Of a DNA stretch of 64,000 nt, positions 24,459 through 34,023 are shown piece after piece. The stretch lies in assembly GCF_002312815.1 (NCBI RefSeq), contig NZ_NKQJ01000011.1, positions 124,001 to 188,000 on the forward strand, read 5' to 3'. Made by a program: the position numbers and the translations under genes. How positions within the stretch are numbered: the first letter of the stretch is position 1; every line of letters starts with the position of its first letter. The notes beneath the pieces are model-generated. The model made no database searches. It saw only the letters and a program-made list of their open reading frames with translations, and was not told the DNA's origin. The stretch is from Agaribacterium haliotis. Lineage in GTDB: Bacteria; Pseudomonadota; Gammaproteobacteria; Pseudomonadales; Cellvibrionaceae.

Positions 24459-25816
24459 AGTGCGGCCTGCTTATCGTCGCCTTGTTCAACATCGGTGGGC
24501 AGGGTTTTGTCTTTTTTATTAAACAGGGCCAGGCCTTTGAGCAAGTTCAGTGCCTCGTAGAGCTGGCTGTCCTGGTTTTGCAGATCGGTATCTGAGCTGT
24601 TGCGATCTTTGGCTCGGCTTTCTTCGCCGCCATTGCTGTTGCTCAAATGGCCGCTGAGGTCGGCTTCGGTATAGCGTGCGCGAGGCTGCACGGCCGTGAC
24701 ACGCACACGTTCAACACTGATATCCGGTTCGATGCCCTGGGCCTGAATGGAGCGGCCATTAGGGGTGTAATAGCGCGAGGTCGTGAGTTTAATCGCGCGA
24801 TCTTCCGAGATAGGAATAACACTTTGCACTGAACCTTTGCCAAAGCTGCGTGTGCCAAGCACCAGTGCCCGGCCGTGATCCTGCAGCGCGCCGGCGACAA
24901 TCTCAGATGCTGAAGCCGAGCCATCGTTGATCAGGACAATAATAGGCAGGCCCTGACTCTGGTCGCCCGCTTCGGCGTAATATTGTTTTTTGCTGCCCTC
25001 GACGCGCCCTTCGGTGTAGACAACCAGGCCGCCGTCTAAGAAAACATCAACCATGTCGACCGCCGCGCTGAGTACGCCGCCGGGGTTGTTGCGCAGATCC
25101 AGTACCAAACCTTTGAGTTCAGAGCTGGCCTCTTGCAGCTCTTTAAGTGCCGCGGCGACGTCGTCACCAGAGTGCAGCTGAAACTGGGCGACACGAATGT
25201 AGCCGTAGTATTCGTCGCGTACACCGCTGCGCACACTGCGCACTTTAATAACATCGCGGGTTAGGGTCAGGTCAAACGGCTGGGCTTCACCTTCGCGCAC
25301 AATGGTAATAACGATATCGGTGCCTTTGGGGCCGCGCATGCTTTCGATGGCTTCGTCGAGGCTCTTGCCTTTAACACTGTTGCCGTCGAGTTTAATAATC
25401 AGATCGCCCGCTTCGACACCGGCGCGCTCGGCTGGCGTGTCGTCGATCGGTGAAATGACTTTGATATAGCCGTCTTCCATACCGACTTCGATGCCGAGCC
25501 CGCCAAATTCGCCGGTGGTTTGCACCTGCAGATCGTCAAAACTTGAGGCATCGAGATAGGCGCTGTGAGGGTCGAGTTCGCTGAGTATGCCTTTGATGGC
25601 GTATTCGAGCAGAGTTTTATCGTCGAGCTCTTCAATATAACTTGCGCGAACGCCGCTATAAACTTGAGTGAAGATGCGCAGCTCTTCCAGTGGCAGGGCT
25701 TCAATTTTTATTGGGGCCTCTTGCTGAGGGGGCGGAGTTGTATTCTCAGCAGTGCTCGCCAGACTCAGGCTGAACAGCGTGCCTAAGGCCAGTTGACGAA
25801 AAATTAGGCTGGGCAA
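24455..25816 (-). CDS. C-terminal processing peptidase, S41 family
   Basis: 453 aa, periplasmic, signal peptide ending near residue 23. A PDZ domain (about 96-175, with GGLGIEVG) presents C termini of substrates to the Ser-Lys dyad: Ser304 in SASASE and Lys327 in SFGKGSVQ, both present. KGLVLDLRNNPGG and TPNGRSIQAQGIEPD are typical. The last 60 residues are a polar tail. It lies directly downstream of envC, a conserved gammaproteobacterial order. CtpA-type proteases trim cell-wall enzymes in other species; the target here is not shown. Confidence 0.93.
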   Translation of the reverse strand: MPSLIFRQLALGTLFSLSLASTAENTTPPPQQEAPIKIEALPLEELRIFTQVYSGVRASYIEELDDKTLLEYAIKGILSELDPHSAYLDASSFDDLQVQTTGEFGGLGIEVGMEDGYIKVISPIDDTPAERAGVEAGDLIIKLDGNSVKGKSLDEAIESMRGPKGTDIVITIVREGEAQPFDLTLTRDVIKVRSVRSGVRDEYYGYIRVAQFQLHSGDDVAAALKELQEASSELKGLVLDLRNNPGGVLSAAVDMVDVFLDGGLVVYTEGRVEGSKKQYYAEAGDQSQGLPIIVLINDGSASASEIVAGALQDHGRALVLGTRSFGKGSVQSVIPISEDRAIKLTTSRYYTPNGRSIQAQGIEPDISVERVRVTAVQPRARYTEADLSGHLSNSNGGEESRAKDRNSSDTDLQNQDSQLYEALNLLKGLALFNKKDKTLPTDVEQGDDKQAAL

Positions 25817-25843
25817 GGATTTTCCCTCTAAAGCTCGTTATCG

Positions 25844-27037
25844 TTATGCGCGTTTGAACCACGAATTCGGGTTGGTAGGCTTACCGTTGTGGCGCAGCTC
25901 AAAGTACAGCGCTGCATCGCGGCGACCGCCAGTGTTTCCTACACTGGCGATGGTTTCCCCGGCTTCAACCCACTCGCCGATATCTTTGTAGAGTTTGTCG
26001 GCGTGAGCGTAGAGCGACATATAGCCATTGCCGTGGTCAACCACGAGTAATAAGCCGTGTCCGCGCAGATAATCGGAAAATACCACTTGTCCGTGGTGTA
26101 CGGCAATGATCTTACTGCCTTTGCTGGCAGCAAACTCCAAGCCTTGCCAGCTCAATTGGCTGCCGGCGCGTCGACTGCCGTACCGGTTGAGGGTTTTACC
26201 GTTGGTCGGTTTGGGCAGGCGGCCTTTGAGTTTGGCAAAGTCACTGATGTCTGCGCTGAGTTCCTGGGCGTTTATTTCTTCGTAAACATGATTCAGCAGT
26301 TTTTCGAGCCGCTGTCTGTCGCTCTTTAAACCGGCGAGCTTGTGCTGCTGGTTGCTGTATTCGCCTTCGAGTTTTCGCAGGGTTTGTTTGCGCTGGCTCT
26401 GGCTCTGGCGCAGGGCCTTGCGCTCGGCTTGCAGTGCGCTGTAGGTGGTTTTGAGCTTGTCTGTGGTTGCGGCAATCTCGGGTTCTATGCGCTTGAGCTC
26501 GGCGACGGTTTGGGCAAACTCGCCAATTAATTTGTGGCGCTCACTGCTGAAGCTCTGGTAGTACTTGAGCATGCGCTGAACTTCGGCGGGATCCTGCTGG
26601 TTGAGCAGCAGCTGCAGTTCGCTTTTTTGACCGAGGCGATAGGCCGCGTTGATGTAGTCTTTAACTAAATGACTCTGCTCGCTTTTTTTTTTATTCAGGC
26701 CAGCGAGGTTGCTCCTGAGATCGTCGAGTTTACTCTGCTTGTTGTCGAGTTCTTGTTTTAACTCGTCGGTCTTATCGTTGAGCTGACGAATATTCTTTTC
26801 ATTGTTTTCGAGCTCTTTTTGCAGGTTGTCGCGCGAGCTTTTGGTTTGCTCAAGCTCTTTTTTTAGTTTGTCGATTTTGCGTTTGATTTCTTCGAACTTT
26901 GCCTGCTCTTGTTCGCTCATACCGCTGTTGGCAAAACTTGCAGTCGCTGCCGCAGCAAAACACAGGCAGCAGCAAACAAGCAGCCTGCGCGCGCTGTGGC
27001 GCAGGCCGGATTTGAACAATCCCTTGTTCTTAAGCAC
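25844..27037 (-). CDS. envC: Murein hydrolase activator EnvC
   Basis: 397 aa from a GTG one base after the gpmI stop. Signal peptide to about residue 37, then a long coiled coil (about 42-260, Lys/Glu/Gln-rich heptads) and a C-terminal LytM domain. LytM metal ligands are degenerate: the final H-x-H is replaced (ALYFELR), as expected for EnvC, which activates amidases AmiA/AmiB at the division site and does not cut murein itself. SVGNTGG and PNSWF match the family. Context gpmI-envC-ctp-yibQ is conserved. Confidence 0.92.
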   Translation of the reverse strand: MLKNKGLFKSGLRHSARRLLVCCCLCFAAAATASFANSGMSEQEQAKFEEIKRKIDKLKKELEQTKSSRDNLQKELENNEKNIRQLNDKTDELKQELDNKQSKLDDLRSNLAGLNKKKSEQSHLVKDYINAAYRLGQKSELQLLLNQQDPAEVQRMLKYYQSFSSERHKLIGEFAQTVAELKRIEPEIAATTDKLKTTYSALQAERKALRQSQSQRKQTLRKLEGEYSNQQHKLAGLKSDRQRLEKLLNHVYEEINAQELSADISDFAKLKGRLPKPTNGKTLNRYGSRRAGSQLSWQGLEFAASKGSKIIAVHHGQVVFSDYLRGHGLLLVVDHGNGYMSLYAHADKLYKDIGEWVEAGETIASVGNTGGRRDAALYFELRHNGKPTNPNSWFKRA

Positions 27038-27038
27038 T

Positions 27039-28586
27039 TCAGTTTTCCTCGATCAGGCTCTGGCCGTTCATCTCGGCTGGCTGCTCCATACCGAGCAAGG
27101 TCAGCAGCGACGGCGCGATATCGGCCAGGCTACCGCCATCTTTGAGGCTCAACTGGCGCTGGCCAACGTAAAGCAGAGGAACAGGGAAGGTGGTGTGCTG
27201 GGTGTGCGGCTGGCCGGCGGCTTCGTCGTACATTTCTTCAACGTTGCCGTGATCGGCCGTGACCAGCGCTTCGCCGCCGACTTCTTCGAGTGCAGCAAAG
27301 ACTTTGGCGAGGCACTCGTCCACAGCTTCAACGGCTTTAATCGCCGCGTCGTAGACACCGGTGTGACCGACCTGGTCACAGTTGGCGTAGTTGCAGACAA
27401 TCGCGTCGTATTTACCGCTTTTAATTGCTTCAACCAGCTTTTCAGTAACTTCCGGTGCGCTCATTTCCGGCTGCTGATCGTAAGTTTCAACTTTTGGTGA
27501 GGGTACCAGAATGCGATCTTCACCGTCGTAAAGCTCTTCCTGGCCGCCGCTGAAGAAAAAAGTCACGTGGGCGTACTTTTCAGTTTCGGCAATGCGCAGC
27601 TGAGTTTTACCGGCTTTGGCCAGAACTTCACCGAAACTGTTGGTGATGTTCTCCGGCGGGAAAGCACAGCTGGTTTTAATATCGGCCGCGTACTCGGTGG
27701 TCATAACAAAGTCGGCGAGCTCGGCTACGCGCTTGCGCTCGAAACCGTCGAAGTCTTTGTTAACTAAGGTGCGGGTGATTTGGCGCGCGCGGTCGGGGCG
27801 GAAGTTCATGAAAATAACGCTGTCGCCGTCTTCGATTTTGGCGACCTTACCTTCGCCGTCAACGATGGCGGTAGCGGCGACAAACTCGTCATTTTCGTCG
27901 CGCTCGTAGGCAGCGTTCAGGCCTTCAACGGCGGTTTTAGCGGTGTATTCGGCTTCGCCGTCGACCATAAGGTTGTAGCTTTTTTCTACGCGGTCCCAGC
28001 GGTTGTCGCGGTCCAGCGCGTAGAAGCGGCCGATAATGCTGGCGATGCGGCCGACACCGAGCTCTTCAAACTTGGCGCTGGCTTTACTGAGCGGGCCTTC
28101 GGCGCTGCGCGGCGGCACATCGCGGCCGTCGAGCATGGCGTGCAAATAAATTTTCTTTGCACCGCGTTTGGCGGCCAGCTCCATCATCGCCAAAATATGG
28201 TCTTCGTGGCTGTGTACGCCGCCAGAGCTCAGCAGGCCGAGAATGTGTACAGCCTTATCGGCGCTAACAGCGCTGTCGACGGCTTTGACGTAGGCTTCAT
28301 TGGTGAAAAAGTCGCCATCGGCAATCGCCTTGTTGATGCGCGTGTAGTTTTGATAAACCACGCGGCCGGCGCCGAGCGTCATGTGGCCGACTTCGGAATT
28401 ACCCATCTGGCCTTCCGGCAGGCCAACACTGAGGCCGCTGGTGCCGATCAGGGTGCGCGGGCCTTTGGCCATTAGCTCTTTCATTACAGGAGCATTGGCG
28501 TTTTTGATGGCGTTGTATTTTTCAACATCGGTGTAGCCGTAACCATCGAGGATGATCAGGGCAACGGGTTTTTTCGCTTCGGTCAT
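27039..28586 (-). CDS. gpmI: 2,3-bisphosphoglycerate-independent phosphoglycerate mutase
   Basis: 515 aa. Interconverts 3- and 2-phosphoglycerate using two Mn2+ ions. The N-terminal metal motif ILDGYGY and nucleophile Ser64 in QMGNSEVGH are present, as are RPDRARQ and the C-terminal ADHGNVEEM metal cluster. Full length. It starts the minus-strand run with envC, ctp and the yibQ-like gene; the stop and next start are one base apart. Confidence 0.97.
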   Translation of the reverse strand: MTEAKKPVALIILDGYGYTDVEKYNAIKNANAPVMKELMAKGPRTLIGTSGLSVGLPEGQMGNSEVGHMTLGAGRVVYQNYTRINKAIADGDFFTNEAYVKAVDSAVSADKAVHILGLLSSGGVHSHEDHILAMMELAAKRGAKKIYLHAMLDGRDVPPRSAEGPLSKASAKFEELGVGRIASIIGRFYALDRDNRWDRVEKSYNLMVDGEAEYTAKTAVEGLNAAYERDENDEFVAATAIVDGEGKVAKIEDGDSVIFMNFRPDRARQITRTLVNKDFDGFERKRVAELADFVMTTEYAADIKTSCAFPPENITNSFGEVLAKAGKTQLRIAETEKYAHVTFFFSGGQEELYDGEDRILVPSPKVETYDQQPEMSAPEVTEKLVEAIKSGKYDAIVCNYANCDQVGHTGVYDAAIKAVEAVDECLAKVFAALEEVGGEALVTADHGNVEEMYDEAAGQPHTQHTTFPVPLLYVGQRQLSLKDGGSLADIAPSLLTLLGMEQPAEMNGQSLIEEN

Positions 28587-28906
28587 GAACTTACCGTCTT
28601 AAGTCTCTGATAAACGGGGCCTTGCACCAACAAATGCCTGTAGCCAAAGCAGTTTGAAGGGCGGGCGTTGGGGGGCTTTCCAGTTGCCGCAGTGCGACCT
28701 GAGGGCTTGAGTCTTTTACTTAAGGTGTTTCTTTAAGAAAAGTCCAGCCAGCCTCTTGTGTGGTGCCGTATTTTACGGAACTCCAGCCCCGGCGGCTAGT
28801 TATTGCTTAGATCTTGCTCAAGCTTTGGCGTACAAAGCTCTGTGTATAAAAAGTCCGCGATGCTTCGTGTATACTCGCCGCCTTTATTTCAAAAGCGAGT
28901 TCTAGT
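28587..28906. other. Divergent intergenic region gpmI / yibN-like
   Basis: About 320 bases without a credible gene. A TATACT at 28870-28875 could be the -10 box of the rhodanese-grxC-secB side. No strong hairpin or repeat was found. Confidence 0.45.
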
Positions 28907-29317
28907 GTGGATATTTGGGTTTTTGTCGCCGAACAGTGGCTGTTAATTACGATTCTGGCTGTCTTGCTGGCCGCATTTGTTGTGCTTGAGCGCCGCCGAG
29001 GTGGTGCCAGCCTCAGTCACCACGAAGTGACTCGCCTGGTCAATGCCGGCGAAGCAGTGCTTATTGATATTCGAGACAAAGATGATTTTAAGGCCGGTCA
29101 TATCGTCGATTCGATCAACATTCCGTTTGCCAAGCTTGCCGATCAAAGTGCCGAGCTCGACAAACACAAAAACTCTACGCTGGTGCTAATCGATAAGATG
29201 GGGCAGCACGCCGGCACAGCGGCCAAGAGTTTGAAAGAGAAAGGCTTTAACGTCGTTCGTCTGCAGGGCGGCATTATGGAATGGCAGGCGCAGAACTTGC
29301 CGCTTGTTAAAGCTTAA
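28907..29317 (+). CDS. Membrane-anchored rhodanese-like protein (YibN-like), lacking the active-site Cys
   Basis: 136 aa, GTG start. One membrane helix (about 8-27) then a cytoplasmic rhodanese fold: LIDIRDKDDFKAGHI and RLQGGIMEWQ are standard. The active-site loop reads L-I-D-K-M-G-Q-H, with Asp96 where sulfurtransferases have Cys, so persulfide transfer is not expected. The order rhodanese-grxC-secB is conserved in gammaproteobacteria, which supports orthology to yibN. Followed one base later by grxC. Confidence 0.9.
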   Translation: MDIWVFVAEQWLLITILAVLLAAFVVLERRRGGASLSHHEVTRLVNAGEAVLIDIRDKDDFKAGHIVDSINIPFAKLADQSAELDKHKNSTLVLIDKMGQHAGTAAKSLKEKGFNVVRLQGGIMEWQAQNLPLVKA

Positions 29318-29318
29318 T

Positions 29319-29582
29319 ATGGCCAAGATCAAGATTTTCACCACCCGTTTCTGTCCATACTGCGTGCGCGCCAAGCAGCTGTTAAAACAAAAGGGCCAGC
29401 AGTTTGACGAAACCGCCGTTGATGGAGATCGCGCCGCGCGCCAGCGCCTGTACAAAAAAACCGGTTCGCCGACGGTGCCGCAAATATGGATAGGTGCAAG
29501 CTATGTCGGTGGCTGCGACGAGCTTTACGCTCTGGAGCGGGCCGGCAAGCTCGATCAACTGCTGGCCGCCGAGCTGACTTGA
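29319..29582 (+). CDS. grxC: Glutaredoxin 3
   Basis: 87 aa from the ATG at 29319, one base after the rhodanese stop; the 15-nt longer in-frame start lies inside that gene. Glutathione-dependent disulfide reductase: redox motif Cys12-Pro-Tyr-Cys15, the cis-Pro loop TVPQIWI and GGCDEL are intact. Cytoplasmic. Confidence 0.96.
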   Translation: MAKIKIFTTRFCPYCVRAKQLLKQKGQQFDETAVDGDRAARQRLYKKTGSPTVPQIWIGASYVGGCDELYALERAGKLDQLLAAELT

Positions 29583-29695
29583 AATTTTCTAGTGCGCCCC
29601 AAGCTTAGAGGCTGGCAGCGCGCTGACTATCTGCTCTGCGCTTTTGGGCGCGCCGTAAATAACAACGCCGCAAAGATGCGGCTCAAGGTAAGAAA

Positions 29696-30181
29696 ATGAC
29701 TGACGAGACAACTCAAGCTGCTGCCGAAGGCCAGCAAGTACAATTTGGAATTCAACGTATCTACATGAAAGACTGCTCTTTTGAAGCGCCCAATGGTCTG
29801 AGTGTGGGTGGCAAGTGGCAGCCTAAAGTCAATCAGGATTTGAATACCGAAATCAGCCGTGTCAAAGATGACCTCTACGAGGTGGTGCTGAACCTGACAA
29901 TTAAAGTCGATGCAGAAGAAGGCAAGGCGGCGTTTTTGGTTGAAGTGCATCAGGCCGGTTTGTTTGCAGTAAAAGGGCTCGACGAGCAGCCGCTGAAACA
30001 ACTGTTAAGCTCTCAGTGCCCGCAGATTTTGTTCCCTTATGCGCGCGAAGCTATTGATAATTTGGTGACGCGCGGGGGCTTCCCACCACTGATGCTGCCG
30101 CCTATTAACTTTGATGCGCTTTATGTTCAGGCTATGCAGCAAATGGCTGAACAGCAGCAGGCTACGGAAACCGAACACTAA
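29696..30181 (+). CDS. secB: Protein-export chaperone SecB
   Basis: 161 aa. Tetrameric cytoplasmic chaperone that holds precursors unfolded and hands them to SecA. Family segments: [14 protein letters not shown], the core [16 protein letters not shown] and [17 protein letters not shown]. The C-terminal Gln/Glu-rich tail is typical. Follows grxC by 113 bp; AAGGTAAG precedes the start. Confidence 0.97.
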   Translation: MTDETTQAAAEGQQVQFGIQRIYMKDCSFEAPNGLSVGGKWQPKVNQDLNTEISRVKDDLYEVVLNLTIKVDAEEGKAAFLVEVHQAGLFAVKGLDEQPLKQLLSSQCPQILFPYAREAIDNLVTRGGFPPLMLPPINFDALYVQAMQQMAEQQQATETEH

Positions 30182-30379
30182 TAGGTGTAATTGCCGGCAG
30201 GTCTTAGTATCTGCTGGTGACTTTTCTATTACCCTATTGCTCTTTTACCGGTGACGACTACAGTGCGGTAACTGTGCTTTACCCCGATGCTGCACTGGCC
30301 AGTTCATGCCGTATTCAGTCAGCGTGACTTAGGCTCTTTTTTCATTGCAGAGATTCAATGCAAAGAAAGGAGAGCTTTT

Positions 30380-30913
30380 ATGAACAAAGTCAGCATTGTT
30401 GTTTTTTTACTTATCAGCAGCGCGCCTCTGATTGCCGATGAGCAGCGCCAGCGAGGTGTCGATCACAACTACGAGCGGCATCAGCAGCGCGATAGCACCA
30501 GGCAGGATAAACGTCAGCGCCAGCTAGACGCCCACAATCGCCACCGAAGCCGTCAGCAGCAACACAGCTATTATCGACACCAGGCTGCGCCCAACGCCAA
30601 GCATCGCTCCGCGCATGCAAGAACTTATCGGGGTACGGCTCCGAGTTACTATAAAAAACACAGCAAAAAACACCAGCGGCGCGCCCACAAGCGGCACCGG
30701 GCAGATCATTTTTGGGCGGGCTATGCGCTTGGGGCTTTGACGGCCGATGGTTATTATGCCTCGCATAACCATCACTCTTCTCATACTCACCACCGTGGCA
30801 AGCGCCATGGCGCTATTAGTTACTGGCGCAATGCTTATGGTGAATGCTACCGCGTTGAGCACCGGGCGCGAGGAAAGGTTTACGTGCCGGTGCCCCTGGC
30901 CAAGTGTTATTAG
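30380..30913 (+). CDS. Secreted His/Arg-rich basic protein of unknown function
   Basis: 177 aa from the ATG at 30380 with AAAGGAGAG upstream; the longer ORF lacks a ribosome site. A signal peptide ends near PLIADEQ. Residues 20-110 are almost entirely Arg, His, Gln and Lys, then comes a small hydrophobic glycine/alanine patch (FWAGYALGALTADG), a His cluster (HNHHSSHTHH) and a short C-terminal region YGECYRVEH...PLAKCY with two Cys. That end resembles short periplasmic proteins annotated only as hypothetical. Metal or polyanion binding is a guess from composition. Confidence 0.65.
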   Translation: MNKVSIVVFLLISSAPLIADEQRQRGVDHNYERHQQRDSTRQDKRQRQLDAHNRHRSRQQQHSYYRHQAAPNAKHRSAHARTYRGTAPSYYKKHSKKHQRRAHKRHRADHFWAGYALGALTADGYYASHNHHSSHTHHRGKRHGAISYWRNAYGECYRVEHRARGKVYVPVPLAKCY

Positions 30914-30932
30914 CGCTGCTTTGGGCGAATGC

Positions 30933-31463
30933 TTAAGGCGAGCAGGTGCTTGGCTTTAAAAATGTTTGGCCGGGGTCGATCAGTACTCGCGAGCCTAAGT
31001 AGCGCCGGCCAAGCAAAATCGGATAAATGTATTCACTGCGATCAACAAGGGTAAATTCAGCGCGCTCGACTTTGTTGTTGAAGCTGATGTCGAGCTCGAC
31101 CGTTACGCGTCTATCGTGCACGCCGTCGTGATTTTTGATCTTGACCTTGCGCGAGCGCGGCTTGTCGAGTTTGATGCGATGCACTTTTTTATTGCTGTCG
31201 TTCAACACTAGTGTGAACTCAACGCGATTTTTGCCATCTTTCTTATAGGGTTTGATATTCTCAGCGTAGATAGATGAGGTTTTTGCGCCGCTGTCGAGCT
31301 TGGCTTTGATTGGCTCTTGCAGGCCCTCTATACAGACCCGCTCCACCCAGCCGGCGACAACTTTTGTTGCTGTGTTTGCCGTGTTGTTTTTGTTTGCTGT
31401 TTTGCTGTCTGCATTGCTGCAGGAGCATAAAAAGATCAGAAAAAAAGCCAGAGCTCGAGTCAT
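30933..31463 (-). CDS. Retropepsin-like aspartic peptidase / putative ATP-dependent zinc protease family (RimB-like) lipoprotein
   Basis: 176 aa from the ATG at 31463, which gives a short signal with lipobox L-C-S-C; the ORF to 31571 would overlap the divergent gene. The single-domain aspartic-peptidase fold shows AKLDSGAKTSSI (catalytic Asp) and PILLGRRYLG. The family is widely labelled ATP-dependent zinc protease although the fold is retropepsin-like and no ATPase is present; some members sit with RimK ligases, which is not the case here. Envelope location is inferred from the lipobox. Confidence 0.82.
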   Translation of the reverse strand: MTRALAFFLIFLCSCSNADSKTANKNNTANTATKVVAGWVERVCIEGLQEPIKAKLDSGAKTSSIYAENIKPYKKDGKNRVEFTLVLNDSNKKVHRIKLDKPRSRKVKIKNHDGVHDRRVTVELDISFNNKVERAEFTLVDRSEYIYPILLGRRYLGSRVLIDPGQTFLKPSTCSP

Positions 31464-31552
31464 AATTTTAGTGTTTGTACTTGAGGGCGCAGGTGCATGG
31501 GCCATTGTCGGGTAGAGGGTCGGGTTCAAGATTTTAGGAGTCGGTAAATATA

Positions 31553-32518
31553 GTGACAAGCATCGATACAAAGGCCAAGCACACTTTTGTTAACTCGCTC
31601 AAAAACTGCCTGCCGGCCTACGCGCCGCTGCCGGGCGAACAGCAGTGGCCTGTTGGCTTAGCTCAATATTTTCAGATTTACGGCTTTGATGCGGTGATCG
31701 CGAGTGCGCACAGCTACGAGATGGGCAGTTTAGCGGTTGAAGGTTACGAACTTGCGGCACACCAGTGGCGCTGTGATGGTGCCCGCGCTGAAGTGCTGAT
31801 TTGTCACGGCCTGTTTGATCATGTTGGCCTGTATTTGCCGCTGGTTAGCTATCTGTTGCAACGCCAATTTAATGTGATTGCCTATGACTTGCCCGAGCAC
31901 GGTTTGAGTTCTGGCAAGTTTGGCGAGCTAAGCGATTTTCAAGTGTATGAAAACAGCCTGCTTGAATTGCTGCAGTATTTCCCGGCTTCCCATTTGCCGC
32001 GCTTTGCTGTTGGCCAAAGTACCGGGGCGGCGATTCTCGCCTCAGTGGTGCTGAAAAATAAACTGGCGCTTAGTTCCATGGCGCTGCTGGCACCGCTGCT
32101 GCGCGTGCGGGCCTGGTCGCAAATTAAACTCGCTCAGGTACTGCTTGGCCCCTGGTTAAAAACTGTACGCCGCAGTTTCAGCGCCAACAGCCACGATCGC
32201 GCTTTTGTTGAATTTCTGCGCGATCACGACCCGCTGCAGGCAAATGAAATAGCGACAAACTGGACGGCGGCGATGCTGCGCTGGGAAGCGGGTTTTGATC
32301 AGCTTGAGACGAGTTCCCTACCAGTGTTATTGCTGCAGGGCAGCGGTGATAAAACCGTAGCTTATCGGCACAATATTCCGCGCTATCGGCAAAAATTCGA
32401 AAACATGCACTTGCAAATGATAGACGGCGGGCGCCACCATTTAGTTGCTGAGGCGCCAGCGTGGAGAACGCCTTGCTTTGATAAGCTCGGCGCTTTTTTT
32501 GAATCTTTTTTACAGTGA
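31553..32518 (+). CDS. Alpha/beta hydrolase (serine aminopeptidase S33 / monoacylglycerol-lipase-like)
   Basis: 321 aa, GTG start. The oxyanion region is LICHGLFDHVG, the nucleophile elbow is G-Q-S-T-G, and the catalytic His lies in GGRHHLVAEAP; the acid is probably Asp in LLQGSGDKTV. No signal peptide. This combination matches the lysophospholipase/monoacylglycerol lipase group (Hydrolase_4). It is convergent with serA and its stop codon lies in an inverted repeat. Substrate unknown. Confidence 0.85.
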   Translation: MTSIDTKAKHTFVNSLKNCLPAYAPLPGEQQWPVGLAQYFQIYGFDAVIASAHSYEMGSLAVEGYELAAHQWRCDGARAEVLICHGLFDHVGLYLPLVSYLLQRQFNVIAYDLPEHGLSSGKFGELSDFQVYENSLLELLQYFPASHLPRFAVGQSTGAAILASVVLKNKLALSSMALLAPLLRVRAWSQIKLAQVLLGPWLKTVRRSFSANSHDRAFVEFLRDHDPLQANEIATNWTAAMLRWEAGFDQLETSSLPVLLLQGSGDKTVAYRHNIPRYRQKFENMHLQMIDGGRHHLVAEAPAWRTPCFDKLGAFFESFLQ

Positions 32519-32537
32519 GCGCCCGGGCCGCGCTCAC
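32515..32537. terminator. 8-bp stem-loop between convergent hydrolase and serA
   Basis: GTGAGCGC and GCGCTCAC pair perfectly around CCGGGCC, overlapping the hydrolase stop codon. It lies between two convergent genes; no T-run follows on either strand, so intrinsic termination may be weak. Confidence 0.5.
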
Positions 32538-32564
32538 GTTCTACAAATTTAGTGTCAACTGGCC

Positions 32565-33794
32565 CTAAAACAGTACACGGCAGCGAACGGTGCCCTCGAC
32601 GGCTTTGAGTTGTTTTAAAGCGATGTCGCTGTACTCGGCGTCAACATCAATCACTACATAACCGACGTTTTCGTTGGTCTGCAAATACTGGCCGCTGATA
32701 TTGATGCCTTGATCGGCAAAAACTTGGTTAATCGCGTTTAATATGCCGGGGCGGTTGTGGTGAACGTGCAGCAAGCGGTGAACGTTTTTGTGCGCCGGCA
32801 GGGCAACTTCGGGGAAGTTAACCGAGCTGGTGGTGGTGCCGTTATCGCTGTAGCGGATAAGCTTCTCGGCCACTTCGTAGCCGATATTTTCTTGCGCTTC
32901 CATGGTTGAGCCGCCGATATGCGGCGTCAGGATGGCGTTGTCATACGCGCGCAGCGGGCTGACAAATTCTTCACCGTTGGCTTTGGGCTCGACGGGGAAG
33001 ACATCAATCGCGGCGCCGCTTAGTTTTTTGCTTTCCAGCGCTGCGGCGAGGGCATCGATATCTACCACGGTGCCGCGCGAGGCGTTAATTAAAATTGCGC
33101 CTTCTTTCATCGCGGCAATTTCACTGGCGCCTATCATGTCCTGGGTTGAGTCGAGCTCGGGAACATGCAGGGTGACAATGTCGCTTTTGGCGAGTAGAGC
33201 GTGCAGGCTTTTTACCTGTTCAGCGTTGCCAAGTGGCAACTTAGTAATGGCATCGTAAAACATGACCTGCATGCCGAGGCTTTCAGCGAGCACACTTACC
33301 TGGGCGCCGATATTGCCGTAACCGATAACTCCGAGCGTTTTGCCTCGAATCTCAAACGAGCCGGCAGCGCTTTTTAACCATTCACCGCGGTGACAGCCGG
33401 CATTTTTGGCCGGCACACCGCGCAATAGCAAGATGGCTTCTGCGATGACCAGTTCAGCCACCGAGCGGGTATTGGAGTAGGGCGCGTTAAATACCACGAC
33501 GCCGTTTTCTTGCGCGGCCGTTAAGTCGACTTGGTTGGTGCCGATGCAGAAACAACCGACGGCAATCAGCTTAGGCGCGGCTTCGATGACCTCTTTGCTC
33601 AGCTGCGTGCGCGAGCGTATACCGACAAAGTGGGCATCTTTGATTTTTTCAATCAACTCATCGCCAACCAGGGCGGTTTTGATGTATTCAACGTTGTTGT
33701 AACCAGCGTGGTTTAGCGTTTCGACGGCACTTTCGTGCACGCCTTCTAATAACAAGAACTTGATCTTGTCTTTCTGCAGAGAAGTTTTGCTCAT
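32565..33794 (-). CDS. serA: D-3-phosphoglycerate dehydrogenase
   Basis: 409 aa, the E. coli-type length with a C-terminal ACT domain for serine feedback. First step of serine synthesis. NAD+-binding LGVIGYGNIG, catalytic Arg in INASRGTVVD, Glu in the DVFPVEP region and His in LTPHIGGST are all present. The ACT domain spans about 335-409 (RPGILNAINQVFADQGINI). In related genomes serA is often close to rpiA and ilvA; here about 5.4 kb lie between serA and rpiA. Confidence 0.97.
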   Translation of the reverse strand: MSKTSLQKDKIKFLLLEGVHESAVETLNHAGYNNVEYIKTALVGDELIEKIKDAHFVGIRSRTQLSKEVIEAAPKLIAVGCFCIGTNQVDLTAAQENGVVVFNAPYSNTRSVAELVIAEAILLLRGVPAKNAGCHRGEWLKSAAGSFEIRGKTLGVIGYGNIGAQVSVLAESLGMQVMFYDAITKLPLGNAEQVKSLHALLAKSDIVTLHVPELDSTQDMIGASEIAAMKEGAILINASRGTVVDIDALAAALESKKLSGAAIDVFPVEPKANGEEFVSPLRAYDNAILTPHIGGSTMEAQENIGYEVAEKLIRYSDNGTTTSSVNFPEVALPAHKNVHRLLHVHHNRPGILNAINQVFADQGINISGQYLQTNENVGYVVIDVDAEYSDIALKQLKAVEGTVRCRVLF

Positions 33795-34023
33795 GAGTTT
33801 CTCAGCGGACTATCCGCAATCGGCTTAATTTGGGAATAGACTCAACGATAGGCGTGTTGAGTATTAGAATTTTGGGCCGCGCATTGTAACACAGGGCTTT
33901 TGGCTCGGGGGAGCCCGCGCTGAGGCTATCGGCCCTGAGCTAGGGAGAGGCTGCGATTTGGCTTAAGGCTCGCTAGGCGCTGTTTCGCTACTCACTGGGC
34001 ACTTCGCAGGTGGCGAGCGCTTG

